This document shows, piece after piece, positions 49,889-59,514 of a stretch of 64,000 nucleotides of DNA; the first letter of the stretch is position 1; every line of letters begins with the position of its first letter. The stretch is taken from the NCBI RefSeq assembly GCF_001815355.1, contig NZ_KV820375.1:1-64000 (forward strand), in the 5' to 3' direction. The translations under genes and the position numbers were made by a program. The notes beneath the pieces were generated by a model. The model saw only the letters and a list, made by a program, of their open reading frames with translations. It ran no database searches and was not told the DNA's origin. This DNA comes from Haemophilus sp. HMSC068C11 (lineage in GTDB: Bacteria; Pseudomonadota; Gammaproteobacteria; Enterobacterales; Pasteurellaceae).

Positions 49889-49917
49889 TGTAATCTACCT
49901 AAATCAAAATGGTTTAC

Positions 49918-49936
49918 TGTTTTGATATTCAAAACA
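49918..49936. promoter_or_regulatory. Palindrome in the rpmH upstream region
   Basis: TGTTTTGA-TAT-TCAAAACA is a perfect interrupted palindrome 30 bp upstream of the rpmH ATG. It could be an operator or a leader hairpin. The remaining 318-bp rpmH-dnaA gap is AT-rich with an uptake sequence near 50.15 kb. I find no TTATCCACA-type DnaA box by eye. Confidence 0.4.
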
Positions 49937-50206
49937 CAACAAGGGTTATAAAAAATAGACCGCAATTTTAATCATAAATTGGGCTTTCGTCAAATAAGAA
50001 AAGAGAAAATTCCGAAATAATCTTCCGTTTCTTCTAAAATCGTGGGGATTATACGGATTTTGGACAAAATCTCAAGCAACCTTTTTGTCTTTTTTTGACG
50101 ACCAACAGAAGATCTTTTGCCTAAATTATTGTAAAATTCTCTTCGATTTTTAACCGCACTTTTGCGGCTTTTATTTTATACGCATATAACATAAGGATAA
50201 TTTATC

Positions 50207-51574
50207 GTGAGCCTTTCTACCCTATGGCAAGATTGCTTATCACAACTACAAGATCAGGTTTCCCCGATGGATCTCAGCACATGGTTACGCCCATTACAAG
50301 CGGATATCATCTCGCAAGATCAAGTGGTGTTATATGCGTCAAATATGTTTGTGAAAAGCTGGGTAGAAAATCATTACTTGGCCCAAATTCATCAAATTTG
50401 CCAAGCCCTTGCTAAAAATCCAAATTTACAAATTATCGTAAAAGAAGGGGTAAAACCTGCACCAAAAGCAATTGAACCAGCCCCGAGTCAATCATCTAAT
50501 CATCAAGAAAGTGCGGTGAGTTTTCAGCAAGAGTCTGATGCGTCAACTAAATTTGAATCACACCTAAATCGTAAACATTTATTTGAAAACTTTGTTGAAG
50601 GTAAATCAAACCAACTCGCCCGTGCCGTAGGTCAAAAACTCGCTCTCGCACCAGGTGAACCAACAGCAAACCCATTCTTTTTATATGGTGGTACAGGTTT
50701 AGGTAAAACTCACTTATTACACGCAATCGGTAATGGCATTTTAGCGAATAAACCGAATGCCAGAGTGCTTTATATCCATGCTAATAATTTTATGCAGCAC
50801 ATGGTAAAAGCGATGCGTGATAATAAAATGGAGCAATTCAAAAAATTCTATCGTTCTCTTGATGCATTGTTAGTGGATGATATTCAATTCTTCGCAGAAA
50901 AAGAAAAAACACAAGAAGAATTTTTCCATATTTTCAATAGTTTATTTGAAACTGGCCGTCAAATCATTTTGACTTCTGACCGCTATCCAAAAGAAATTGA
51001 AAAAATTGAAGAACGCCTAAAATCTCGTTTCGGTTGGGGTTTAACGACTGCGATTGAACCACCAGATTTAGAAACCCGTGTTGCGATTTTGCTGAAAAAA
51101 GCAGAAGAACATAATATGGAACTGTCAGAAGAAGTAGCATTCTTTATTGCACAACGTTTACGCACCAATGTTCGTGAATTAGAAGGCGCATTAAACCGTG
51201 TGAAAGCGATGCAAGACTTCAAAGGTGGTCACATTGATATTGATTTTGTTCGTGACACATTAAAAGATATTCTTGCCTTACAAGAACGTTTGGTAACCAT
51301 TGAAAATATTCAGAAAGTCGTGGCAGAATACTATCGAATTAAAGTGGCTGATTTAAAATCAAAAAGCAGAGCAAGATCAGTCACTCGCCCACGCCAAGTT
51401 GCGATGGCGTTAGCAAAAGAATTAACCAATAAAAGCTTACCGGAAATTGGCCGTGCCTTTGAACGCGATCACACGACAGTCTTAAATGCCTGCCGTGAAG
51501 TGCCTAAATTCCGTGAAAAAGACAGCAGTATTCAAGAAGATTGGGCGAATTTAATTCGCACATTATCTGCATAA
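50207..51574 (+). CDS. dnaA: Chromosomal replication initiator DnaA
   Basis: AAA+ initiator. The 455 residues start at a GTG behind AAGGATAA. Domain I is about 1-80, followed by a variable linker (about 80-125) and the AAA+ domain with GGTGLGKT (161-168) and LLVDDIQF. The C-terminal DNA-binding domain carries the [13 protein letters not shown] and [12 protein letters not shown] signatures. An uptake sequence lies in the linker, where the protein tolerates change. It starts the dnaA-dnaN-recF operon. Confidence 0.98.
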   Translation: MSLSTLWQDCLSQLQDQVSPMDLSTWLRPLQADIISQDQVVLYASNMFVKSWVENHYLAQIHQICQALAKNPNLQIIVKEGVKPAPKAIEPAPSQSSNHQESAVSFQQESDASTKFESHLNRKHLFENFVEGKSNQLARAVGQKLALAPGEPTANPFFLYGGTGLGKTHLLHAIGNGILANKPNARVLYIHANNFMQHMVKAMRDNKMEQFKKFYRSLDALLVDDIQFFAEKEKTQEEFFHIFNSLFETGRQIILTSDRYPKEIEKIEERLKSRFGWGLTTAIEPPDLETRVAILLKKAEEHNMELSEEVAFFIAQRLRTNVRELEGALNRVKAMQDFKGGHIDIDFVRDTLKDILALQERLVTIENIQKVVAEYYRIKVADLKSKSRARSVTRPRQVAMALAKELTNKSLPEIGRAFERDHTTVLNACREVPKFREKDSSIQEDWANLIRTLSA

Positions 51575-51584
51575 GGAGCCAATG

Positions 51585-52685
51585 ATGCAATTTAGCATTT
51601 CAAGAGAAAATCTATTAAAACCCTTACAGCAAGTTTGTGGCGTATTAAGCAATCGTCCGAATATTCCTGTATTAAATAACGTGTTATTACAAATTGAAGA
51701 TAACCGTTTAACGATTACAGGTACGGACCTTGAAGTTGAGCTGTCTAGCTATACTCAACTTTCTTCTTCAACTGCTGATGGCGCTTTCACTATTCCGGCT
51801 AAAAAATTCTTAGATATTTGCCGTACATTATCAGATGAATTTGAAATTACAGTTACCTTTGAAGAAGATCGCGCCATTGTAGAATCAGGTCGCAGTAAGT
51901 TTAATCTCACTACTCTGCCCGCTGAAGAATACCCAAATCTAACGGATTGGCAATCTGAAGTGGATTTTGCCTTACCGCAAAGCACCTTGCGTCGTTTAAT
52001 TGAAGCAACCCAATTTTCAATGGCAAACCAGGATGCCCGCTATTTCTTAAACGGCATGAAATTTGAAACGGAAGGTAATTTATTACGTACTGTTGCAACT
52101 GACGGTCACCGTCTTGCTGTTTGTACGATCGAATTAGATCAAGATCTGCAAACCCATTCAGTTATTCTCCCTCGCAAAGGTGTATTAGAACTGAATCGCT
52201 TATTAGAAAGCAGTGACGAACTTGCTCGTTTGCAAATCGGCACGAATAATCTTCGCATTCACTTAAACCACATTGTGTTTACCTCAAAACTCATTGATGG
52301 TCGCTTCCCTGATTACCGTCGTGTATTACCACGTAATGCAACTCGTATCGTAGAAGGTAACTGGGAAACCTTAAAACAAGCCTTTGTACGTGCTTCTATC
52401 CTTTCAAATGAACGTGTACGTAGCGTGCGTTTAAACTTAAGTGAAAACCAACTTAAAATTACCGCATCGAACCCAGAACACGAAGTGGCAGAAGAAATCG
52501 TGGATGTGAATTATCAAGGTGAAGAAATGGAAGTGGGCTTTAATGTGACTTACATTTTAGATGTATTGAATGCCTTAAAATGCCAACAAGTACGCATTCG
52601 CCTCACAGATGCATCATCAAGCTGCTTAATTGAAAACAGTGAAGATGCAAGCGCAGAATACGTCATTATGCCAATGCGCCTCTAA
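51585..52685 (+). CDS. dnaN: DNA polymerase III sliding clamp (beta)
   Basis: Ring-shaped processivity factor; three repeated clamp domains fit the 366 residues, ending VIMPMRL. Two ATG codons stand in tandem at 51582 and 51585. The second lies 6 nt behind AAGGAG and gives MQFSISREN, so I prefer it. It is 10 bp behind dnaA. Confidence 0.97.
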   Translation: MQFSISRENLLKPLQQVCGVLSNRPNIPVLNNVLLQIEDNRLTITGTDLEVELSSYTQLSSSTADGAFTIPAKKFLDICRTLSDEFEITVTFEEDRAIVESGRSKFNLTTLPAEEYPNLTDWQSEVDFALPQSTLRRLIEATQFSMANQDARYFLNGMKFETEGNLLRTVATDGHRLAVCTIELDQDLQTHSVILPRKGVLELNRLLESSDELARLQIGTNNLRIHLNHIVFTSKLIDGRFPDYRRVLPRNATRIVEGNWETLKQAFVRASILSNERVRSVRLNLSENQLKITASNPEHEVAEEIVDVNYQGEEMEVGFNVTYILDVLNALKCQQVRIRLTDASSSCLIENSEDASAEYVIMPMRL

Positions 52686-52690
52686 GAATA

Positions 52691-53773
52691 ATGGCCATCT
52701 CTCGCTTAATTGTTGAAAAATTTAGAAATTTAAATGCCGTGGATCTTGAATTTGATCACGGCTTTAACTTTTTAGTCGGCAATAACGGCAGCGGAAAAAC
52801 GAGCTTATTAGAAGCCATTTTTTATCTCGGACATGGACGCTCTTTCAAAAGTGCGGTCTCAAATCGCATCATTTCTTACGATGAACCTCATTTCACGCTT
52901 TTTGGCCAAATTCAAGAAAGCCAGCATCAATGGTCTGTTGGCTTACAAAAACTTCGTCAAGGTAATACCATCGCAAAAATAAACGGTGAAGATGGCAATA
53001 AAATTGCCGATCTTGCTCACCTTTTACCGATGCAATTAATTACGCCTGAAGGGCTGACCCTATTAAATGGTGGACCTAGCTTTCGACGCGCATTTTTAGA
53101 TTGGGGCTTATTCCACCACCATAACAGTTTCCATTCCTCTTGGGTCACATTAAACCGCTTATTAAAGCAACGAAATGCCGCATTAAGTCAAAATCAGCCT
53201 TATTCTGCAATAAAAATATGGGATATTGAATTAGCTAAATTAGCCCATCAAGTGAGTGATTGGCGTGCTGAATATGCTGAAGCCTTACGCCCAGAAATTG
53301 AAAAAACCTGCCAGTTATTTTTACCTGAATTAGAGATTACTGTCAGCTTTCATCAAGGCTGGGAGAAAGAGACAGAATATGGTGAATTATTGGCGCAAAA
53401 CTTTGAGCGAGACAAAGCCATTGGCTATACGGTTTCTGGTCCACAAAAAGCGGATTTCCGCTTTAAAGCCAATGGACTCCCTGTAGAAGATGTACTCTCT
53501 CGCGGTCAATTAAAATTATTGATGTGTGCGCTACGTTTAGCGCAAGGTGAACATTTAATGATTCAAAAACAGCGTCATTGTATCTTCCTAATTGATGACT
53601 TTGCCTCAGAGTTGGATCAACATAAACGTGCCTTGCTTGCGGAACGCTTGCAACAAAGTGGATCTCAAGTCTTTGTTACTGCCATCACTCAAGGTCAACT
53701 CAAAGAGATGCAAGTGGGAAAAGGAAAATTGTTCCAAGTGGATACCGGTAAGATCACCGTACTACAGTCATAA
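52691..53773 (+). CDS. recF: DNA replication and repair protein RecF
   Basis: SMC-like ATPase for RecA loading at gaps. The 360 residues have Walker A GNNGSGKT (30-37), a signature LSRGQLK near 275 and Walker B CIFLIDDFASELD. It starts 5 bp after dnaN. gyrB, the next gene in some genomes, does not follow here. An uptake sequence lies near the 5' end of the gene. Confidence 0.97.
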   Translation: MAISRLIVEKFRNLNAVDLEFDHGFNFLVGNNGSGKTSLLEAIFYLGHGRSFKSAVSNRIISYDEPHFTLFGQIQESQHQWSVGLQKLRQGNTIAKINGEDGNKIADLAHLLPMQLITPEGLTLLNGGPSFRRAFLDWGLFHHHNSFHSSWVTLNRLLKQRNAALSQNQPYSAIKIWDIELAKLAHQVSDWRAEYAEALRPEIEKTCQLFLPELEITVSFHQGWEKETEYGELLAQNFERDKAIGYTVSGPQKADFRFKANGLPVEDVLSRGQLKLLMCALRLAQGEHLMIQKQRHCIFLIDDFASELDQHKRALLAERLQQSGSQVFVTAITQGQLKEMQVGKGKLFQVDTGKITVLQS

Positions 53774-53777
53774 AAAA

Positions 53778-53805
53778 TAATCCGATCTGTTTAAAGATCG
53801 GATTA
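53778..53805. terminator. recF / nagA terminator
   Basis: A perfect 11-bp stem TAATCCGATCT / AGATCGGATTA (53778-53788 / 53795-53805). The T-run is best on the minus strand, so it mainly serves nagA. It lies between convergent genes. Confidence 0.88.
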
Positions 53806-53836
53806 CGTTTAAAACAATACTATTTTTGACCGCACT

Positions 53837-54985
53837 TTAGTTTGGTTTCCATTCGCCGTTTAATACGGTACCAATCACATCATAATCTTTTGTGAACACT
53901 GCCAAGTTTGCTACCTTACCTGCTTCAACTGAGCCTAAACGATCATCTACGCCAATCGCTCTCGCAGGGTAAAGGTTACTCATGCGAATCGCCTCTGCTA
54001 ATGGAATTTCTACATACTCTACAGCATTCTTAATAGATTCCATCATGGTAATTGATGCGCCCGCAATCGTACCATTTGCATCGTAGCAACGACCTTCTTT
54101 CACATAAATTGGTTTTCCTACAAAGGTGAAGGTTTCCAATTCAGGTGGTGCACCTGCAGCAGCAAGAGAATCGGTTACAATGCAAAGTTTGTCACCTTTC
54201 GCTTTTTTATCTAAGCGAACGTTACCAAAGTTCACATGCACGCCATCTACAATAATCCCCGTGTAAATATCAGAATCTAACACTGCACCAACTACGCCCA
54301 TTGCTCGTCCTGAACTGATCGGCGACATGGCATTGTGTAAGTGAGTCGCAAAAGTCGCACCTTTATGAAAGGCAGCTTTCGCCACTTCATAAGTCGCATT
54401 AGAATGACCAATAGACACAATAATGCCTGCTTTCACAAAATCAGGAATATATTGCACTGTTGGGTTTTCAGCGGCAATGGTCAGCTTAGTAATCACATCA
54501 GCATTACTACATAAGAAATCCTTCATCTCAGGCGTCGCTTCACGGATATATTCCGGGCGATGTACGCCTTTTTTCTCTAAGCTCAAATAAGGCCCTTCGA
54601 TGTGTAAACCAAGCGCTTGATTTTTATGCTTATTCAAATACTCACGCATGATATTTACTGCGTATTTAATATCTTCATCCGGTGCGGTAATAAACGTTGG
54701 TAAGAAACTGGTGCAGCCTGATTTCAAATTAGTCGCTTGCATAATTTCTAATGTTTCTACGCTTGTTTGATCGTTAAACATCACGCCACCACAACCGTTT
54801 AATTGCAGATCAATAAAGCCTGCCGTGAGATTATGACCTTGCAAATCAATGGTTTTAATCCCACTTTCTAATTCGCTTTGTGGAATAACAGATTGAATAT
54901 ATTCCCCTTCAATAACCACTGCATAATCTCTTAACACTTCATTTTTCGTGTAGATTACGCTGTTAATTAATGCATGCTTCATCAT
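53837..54985 (-). CDS. nagA: N-acetylglucosamine-6-phosphate deacetylase
   Basis: Makes glucosamine-6-phosphate from GlcNAc-6-P. The 382 residues have the amidohydrolase start GFIDLQLNGCGG, metal-site residues in HIEGPYLS, GHSNAT and THLHNAMS, and a catalytic Asp in VTDSLAAAG. It is the last gene of the nan-nag cluster, 33 bp after nagB. Confidence 0.97.
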   Translation of the reverse strand: MMKHALINSVIYTKNEVLRDYAVVIEGEYIQSVIPQSELESGIKTIDLQGHNLTAGFIDLQLNGCGGVMFNDQTSVETLEIMQATNLKSGCTSFLPTFITAPDEDIKYAVNIMREYLNKHKNQALGLHIEGPYLSLEKKGVHRPEYIREATPEMKDFLCSNADVITKLTIAAENPTVQYIPDFVKAGIIVSIGHSNATYEVAKAAFHKGATFATHLHNAMSPISSGRAMGVVGAVLDSDIYTGIIVDGVHVNFGNVRLDKKAKGDKLCIVTDSLAAAGAPPELETFTFVGKPIYVKEGRCYDANGTIAGASITMMESIKNAVEYVEIPLAEAIRMSNLYPARAIGVDDRLGSVEAGKVANLAVFTKDYDVIGTVLNGEWKPN

Positions 54986-55018
54986 ACCTTCCTAAAATCC
55001 AATTAAAATTAACCGCAT

Positions 55019-55822
55019 TTATAATACACTATGAATTGCGCGCCCTTCCAATTCAGTAAAATATTTCACTGTTTTGACTTTCAATTCTTGCAATGCTGGC
55101 TCATCACATACCAAAACGAAATGACGATGAAGCTGTAAAGCACTCACTGTCCAAAGGTGATTAATACTGCCCTCTACGGCTGCTTGTACAGCTAACGCTT
55201 TATTATGACCCGTTGCTAAAATCATCACTTCTTCTGCATCAAGTAATGTCCCTACACCGATTGTTAAGGCATATTTTGGTACTTGATTTACGTCATTATT
55301 AAAGAAACGAGAATTCGCGATAATAGTATCTGGCGTTAACGTTTTAATACGGGTACGCGAACTTAAAGAAGACGCAGGTTCATTAAAGGCAATATGTCCG
55401 TCAACACCGACTCCGCCCATAAATAAATGAATTTTGCCATAAGATTTAATTTTTTCTTCATAACGGCGGCATTCTTCATCATGGTCATTGGTATTACCAT
55501 TTAAAATATTGATATTTTGCGGTTGAATATCAATATGGTTGAAGAAATTATTATGCATAAAACTGTGATAGCTTTCTGGATGTTCTTTTGGCAAGCCTAC
55601 ATATTCATCCATATTGAAGGTCACCACATGTTTAAAACTCACTTCTCCCGCTTGATTTAATTTAATCAATTCCTGATAGGTCTTAAGTGGCGTACCACCT
55701 GTTGGTAAACCTAATACAAAAGGACGTTCTGCGGTAGGTTTAAAATGATTAATTCGATCAGCAATATGACGCGCCGCCCAACGGCTGACTTGTTGTTCAT
55801 TGTTCAGAGGAATGAGACGCAT
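55019..55822 (-). CDS. nagB: Glucosamine-6-phosphate deaminase
   Basis: Converts glucosamine-6-P to fructose-6-P and ammonia, the entry to glycolysis. I start at the ATG at 55822 ([17 protein letters not shown]), 267 residues, behind GGAAGG; the open frame goes 8 codons further without a site. Active-site regions are FNMDEYVGL and [14 protein letters not shown]. Separated from nanA by 88 bp with an uptake sequence. Confidence 0.96.
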   Translation of the reverse strand: MRLIPLNNEQQVSRWAARHIADRINHFKPTAERPFVLGLPTGGTPLKTYQELIKLNQAGEVSFKHVVTFNMDEYVGLPKEHPESYHSFMHNNFFNHIDIQPQNINILNGNTNDHDEECRRYEEKIKSYGKIHLFMGGVGVDGHIAFNEPASSLSSRTRIKTLTPDTIIANSRFFNNDVNQVPKYALTIGVGTLLDAEEVMILATGHNKALAVQAAVEGSINHLWTVSALQLHRHFVLVCDEPALQELKVKTVKYFTELEGRAIHSVL

Positions 55823-55910
55823 AATAACCTTCCTTATCAGTACCACACCGACATTCTTTCCTCTCCGATAGAGAGAGGAAAGAAGTAAGTGCGGTCACTT
55901 TTCCATTAAT

Positions 55911-56789
55911 TTATAAATATTTTGCTTTTAACTCTTTCGCTTTTGCTAATTGCTCTGGTGTTGCTTTCGCTGTCATTGGCTCACGGCAATAACCTGCATC
56001 CACGCCATCTAGTTTCAATAACTCTTTGATAGTGAGATATAAGCCATTCGCTAAAATGCCTTCGATAAGATCATTGGTCACATGTTGAACTTGAAGCGCA
56101 TCAGCCAATTTACCTTGTTTGGTTAATTCAAAGATTTGTCTTGCGCGTACACCATTAACGTTGAATGTACTACCGATCGCACCATCTACACCAAGAGATA
56201 CAGCTGGAACCATCATTTCATCAAAACCAGCCCAAATGAGGTGATTTGGATAAGCTTTTTTCAAACGTTCTAATAAATAGAAGTCCCCAGCGGTAAATTT
56301 CACACCAAGCACTTTCGGGTTTTTATAAAGTTCGCCGAATTGCTCAATACCCATGTTCACACCTGTTAAGAACGGAATTGAGTACACGATCATGTTATTG
56401 CCTGTCTCTGCAATAATGGTGTCGTAGTAATGTTTGATTTCAGGGAAACTGAATTTGTAGTAGAAAGGCGTTACCGCAGAAAGACTGTCATAGCCTAATT
56501 CCGTTGCATATTTACCTAATTCCACTGCTTCATGTAAGTTCACGCTACCCACTTGTGCGATTAACGCGACTTGGTCTTTTGCTTCATCTTTCGCGATACG
56601 GAAAATTTGTTTTTTCTCTTCCGTAGAAAGCATGAAGTTTTCACCTGTTGAGCCACCTACATATAAACCATCAATTTTCATCTTATCAATGTTATAGCGA
56701 ATAATTTCACGCAAGCCTTTTTCATTGATAGAGCCATCTTCATTGAATGATACTAATAACGCACTAAAAATACCTTTTAAGTTACGCAT
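55911..56789 (-). CDS. nanA: N-acetylneuraminate lyase
   Basis: Cleaves sialic acid to ManNAc and pyruvate. The 292 residues have the carboxylate-binding GGSTGE (45-50), the catalytic Tyr in VYSIP (Tyr136) and the Schiff-base Lys164 in [10 protein letters not shown]. It lies 9 bp after the siaR regulator gene. Confidence 0.97.
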   Translation of the reverse strand: MRNLKGIFSALLVSFNEDGSINEKGLREIIRYNIDKMKIDGLYVGGSTGENFMLSTEEKKQIFRIAKDEAKDQVALIAQVGSVNLHEAVELGKYATELGYDSLSAVTPFYYKFSFPEIKHYYDTIIAETGNNMIVYSIPFLTGVNMGIEQFGELYKNPKVLGVKFTAGDFYLLERLKKAYPNHLIWAGFDEMMVPAVSLGVDGAIGSTFNVNGVRARQIFELTKQGKLADALQVQHVTNDLIEGILANGLYLTIKELLKLDGVDAGYCREPMTAKATPEQLAKAKELKAKYL

Positions 56790-56798
56790 TTTTCTCTC

Positions 56799-57665
56799 CT
56801 ATTTGATACGTTGTTCTAAAATGACATTTAATGTTTTTTGCTTTATTTTGACCGCACTTTCCTGTGATGCCTGTACTAATAAAGCGTAAATCAAATCTAA
56901 TACGAATAATTGAGCAATCTTCGTACCGATAGAGTCGCCTTGTAGCTTACCTTGTTTATTACCATTCACTAAAACAAGATCGGCATATTCAGTGATTGGA
57001 GAACGCAAGCTGTGTGTAATCGCAATGGTTTTGGCGCCATTTTCTTTGGCGATTTTCATGGTATGAGTGGTTTCTTGAGAATAACCGGAATGGCTCAAAC
57101 CAATTGCCACATCTTTTTTCGTCAATAAAGATGCCTGCATATACATAAAATGGTTGTTACCTGTCGCATCCACTTGCACACCGATACGCATTAGTTTATT
57201 TTTAGCATCTTCCGCAGTAATACCGGATGTACCCACACCAAATAAAAAGACACGATTTGCTTGCTGAATGGCTTTTACTGCCTCCTCCAACTGCTCAAAA
57301 TCTAATAAATTAATGGTTTCATCCATCACGTTATTGATGGCAGATTTCAGCTTATGCGCGATATTCAATGAGTTGTCAGAATCGGTAATATCTGAATCTA
57401 ATACGGTGTTATCTTTGCCATCCTTCGTCGCAAGCTCGATGGATAATTCCAATTTAAAATCGCTGAAGCCTTTAAAGCCGAGAGTACGGCAAAAACGCAC
57501 AAAGGTCGCTTCCCCGACTTCTAAATGAGCCGCAATTTCAGCTAGAGGACATTGCACCGCAAGATAAGGATTCAGTAAAATCGCATCCGCAATTTTCTTT
57601 TCAGTTTTCGTTAAACTGCGATATAACGAGCTGATGGTATTTAAAATATTGCCATTTTTAGCCAT
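56799..57665 (-). CDS. siaR: RpiR-family regulator SiaR (nan/nag control)
   Basis: Transcriptional regulator of 288 residues with an N-terminal HTH (about 1-77, ATFVRFCRTLGFKGFSDFK) and a C-terminal SIS sugar-phosphate domain (about 125-260, FGVGTSGITAEDAKNKL). In H. influenzae the counterpart, SiaR, responds to glucosamine-6-phosphate and acts with CRP on the nan and sia promoters. It is embedded in the cluster it should control and overlaps nanK by eight bases. Confidence 0.93.
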   Translation of the reverse strand: MAKNGNILNTISSLYRSLTKTEKKIADAILLNPYLAVQCPLAEIAAHLEVGEATFVRFCRTLGFKGFSDFKLELSIELATKDGKDNTVLDSDITDSDNSLNIAHKLKSAINNVMDETINLLDFEQLEEAVKAIQQANRVFLFGVGTSGITAEDAKNKLMRIGVQVDATGNNHFMYMQASLLTKKDVAIGLSHSGYSQETTHTMKIAKENGAKTIAITHSLRSPITEYADLVLVNGNKQGKLQGDSIGTKIAQLFVLDLIYALLVQASQESAVKIKQKTLNVILEQRIK

Positions 57666-58596
57666 AAACCACTCCCGTATTTTTTGCTTGTAATAAGCAA
57701 TCTTTTACCCAGTAAGCTGCACCAATCAAGCCAGCATCTTGCCCGAATTTAGCACTTTCTAATTCACAATGATAAACAGCGGGAAGTTCACTTAATAAAG
57801 ATTGAACCAACGGTAAATAACCTTCTGCTAATCCGACACTACCACCAACTACGACTTTCTGCATATCTAAGCCAATCTTCAAATCCGCAATTAAATTCGC
57901 AATAGCTTGGGCTGAACGAGTCACAAGTGCGGTCGCTTTTTCATCATTTTGACGGAAACGCGCAAAGACTTCTTTCGGATCACAAGGCTCATCCCACTGA
58001 GAAGAAACCGCTTCAATCGCGCGACCAGATGCAATGGCTTCAACACAACCACGGCGACCACATCCACAAACGGGGCCATTAGGATCGGCTAAAGTATGAC
58101 CAATATGTCCTGCTATGCCATTTGGATCAGTAAGTAAACGATGATTTAAAATTAAACCGCCCCCTACGCCTGTTGAAACCGTAATAAAGGTAAAGTTTTG
58201 AACATCATTAGGATTTTGTAGTTGATACTCGGCGTAGGCTGCCGCTTGCACATCATTAAGTAAGCCAATTGGTTTATCGGTGTGCTGTGCAATACTGTCT
58301 TTTAATGGGAATTGAGCTAATCCACCCAAGTTTTTAGGATTAAGTGCAGTCAGAATGCCTTGATTAATAATGCCCGTTGAAGCAACGGCGACATAATCAA
58401 ACTGCCCTTCATATTCTTTTAACAACTGAGCAAGGGTTTGATGCATCGCTTGCGCAGCATCATCTTGTGGCGTGGAAATCTGTTTTCGCTGCTCAATTTC
58501 GCCATTTTTCACAATAGCAGAAGCAATTTTCGTGCCACCAATATCTAATGCCAAACAACGCTGTAATGCTTGGCCACTATCCACTGTTAATGACAT
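57658..58596 (-). CDS. nanK: N-acetylmannosamine kinase
   Basis: ROK-family kinase phosphorylating ManNAc at C6. The 312 residues contain the phosphate motif LDIGGTKIASA, the zinc-type CGCGRRGCVEAIASG and STGVGGG. The start at 58596 has a GGAAGAAG site and is 11 bp after nanE. An uptake sequence lies inside the gene. Confidence 0.95.
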   Translation of the reverse strand: MSLTVDSGQALQRCLALDIGGTKIASAIVKNGEIEQRKQISTPQDDAAQAMHQTLAQLLKEYEGQFDYVAVASTGIINQGILTALNPKNLGGLAQFPLKDSIAQHTDKPIGLLNDVQAAAYAEYQLQNPNDVQNFTFITVSTGVGGGLILNHRLLTDPNGIAGHIGHTLADPNGPVCGCGRRGCVEAIASGRAIEAVSSQWDEPCDPKEVFARFRQNDEKATALVTRSAQAIANLIADLKIGLDMQKVVVGGSVGLAEGYLPLVQSLLSELPAVYHCELESAKFGQDAGLIGAAYWVKDCLLQAKNTGVVYG

Positions 58597-58607
58597 GTCT
58601 TCTTCCT

Positions 58608-59297
58608 TTATTTTTTTGCTGAATGAATGGCTTTAGCAAACCAGCTTACAATATGCTCTAAACGCGTTAGTGCAGAACCAACTGTCACGCAATAAGCACC
58701 AATTTCAATGGCTGTTTTCGCCAACTCAGGGGTGTTATAACGTCCTTCCGCCATGACACGACAGCCTGCGGCTTTCAAATCTTTGACTAATTGATAATCC
58801 GGCTCTTCCGGCACAGCGCCACCTGTATAGCCTGACATCGTACTCCCCACGATATCAAAACCGAGTTTTTGACAATACAAACCTTCTTCTAAATTCGAAC
58901 AATCTGCCATGGCTAAACAGCCTAATTCATGGATTTTTTTGACCGCACTTTCAATATCTACCGGTCTAGGACGATTTGTCCCATCCACGGCAATAATATC
59001 TGCACCGGCTTTCGCTAAATCTTCAATATCATGCAAAAACGGAGTAATTCGCACTGGGCTGTCAGGTAAATCACGTTTCACAATACCAATAATCGGCACA
59101 TTCACGGTAGGGCGTGTTGCTTTGAGATTTTCTACGCCCTCAATGCGCAATCCCGCTGCGCCACCAATGACAGAAGCCTGCGCCATCGCCGCCACGATTT
59201 CAGGTTTATCCATAGGGCCGTCATCGACAGGCTGACAAGAAGCAATAAGACCAAATTTGATTTTATCTAAGACTTCATTATGTGATAATTTCGACAT
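58608..59297 (-). CDS. nanE: N-acylmannosamine-6-phosphate 2-epimerase NanE
   Basis: Converts ManNAc-6-P to GlcNAc-6-P, joining the sialic acid and GlcNAc routes. I start at the ATG at 59297 ([16 protein letters not shown]), behind TAGGAG, giving 229 residues. The frame stays open another 49 codons into the control region, but that part looks non-coding. The TIM-barrel body includes [17 protein letters not shown] and DGTNRPRP. First gene of the minus-strand nan-nag cluster. Confidence 0.95.
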   Translation of the reverse strand: MSKLSHNEVLDKIKFGLIASCQPVDDGPMDKPEIVAAMAQASVIGGAAGLRIEGVENLKATRPTVNVPIIGIVKRDLPDSPVRITPFLHDIEDLAKAGADIIAVDGTNRPRPVDIESAVKKIHELGCLAMADCSNLEEGLYCQKLGFDIVGSTMSGYTGGAVPEEPDYQLVKDLKAAGCRVMAEGRYNTPELAKTAIEIGAYCVTVGSALTRLEHIVSWFAKAIHSAKK

Positions 59298-59382
59298 ATA
59301 AACTCCTATATTAGACAGTAACACTTGGTTTCCTTTTGGCTTTTTCGTCATTATAGTGAAACTCACACCATAAAAAAATATT

Positions 59383-59403
59383 TTTTGAAGTTTAATTTCA
59401 AAA
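59383..59403. promoter_or_regulatory. Palindrome A in nanE-PTS region, SiaR operator candidate
   Basis: A 21-bp palindrome with one mismatched pair, centred at 59393 and containing TTGAAGTTTAATTTCAA. It lies about 86 bp upstream of nanE and shares TGAAGT...TTCA with a second palindrome 90 bp away. The spacing of conserved bases resembles RpiR-family sites. Confidence 0.5.
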
Positions 59404-59405
59404 TT

Positions 59406-59421
59406 TGTGATCGGCTTCTCA
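59406..59421. promoter_or_regulatory. CRP-like site in nanE-PTS region
   Basis: TGTGA-TCGGCT-TCTCA matches the CRP consensus TGTGA-N6-TCACA at nine of ten positions, with further AAATT/AAATT symmetry. It sits between two candidate operators and could serve both divergent promoters. CRP control of this intergenic region is known in H. influenzae. Confidence 0.6.
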
Positions 59422-59475
59422 AATTTAAGATAAAGTGACAACATCTATACAAAATATTTTTTTTTACTTTAAAAT

Positions 59476-59492
59476 ATGAAGTAATACTTCAT
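59476..59492. promoter_or_regulatory. Palindrome B in nanE-PTS region, SiaR operator candidate
   Basis: ATGAAGTA-A-TACTTCAT is a perfect 17-bp palindrome only 22 bp upstream of the PTS gene start, a repressor position. It shares TGAAGT...TTCA with palindrome A. Confidence 0.55.
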
Positions 59493-59514
59493 TACTTATA
59501 AATAGGAGAAAAAA

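Noticed and set aside
59298-59444. 49-codon N-terminal extension of nanE
   Set aside because: It covers the palindromes and the CRP-like site, has no ribosome binding site, and NanE homologues begin at the MSKLSH position with a strong AGGAG.
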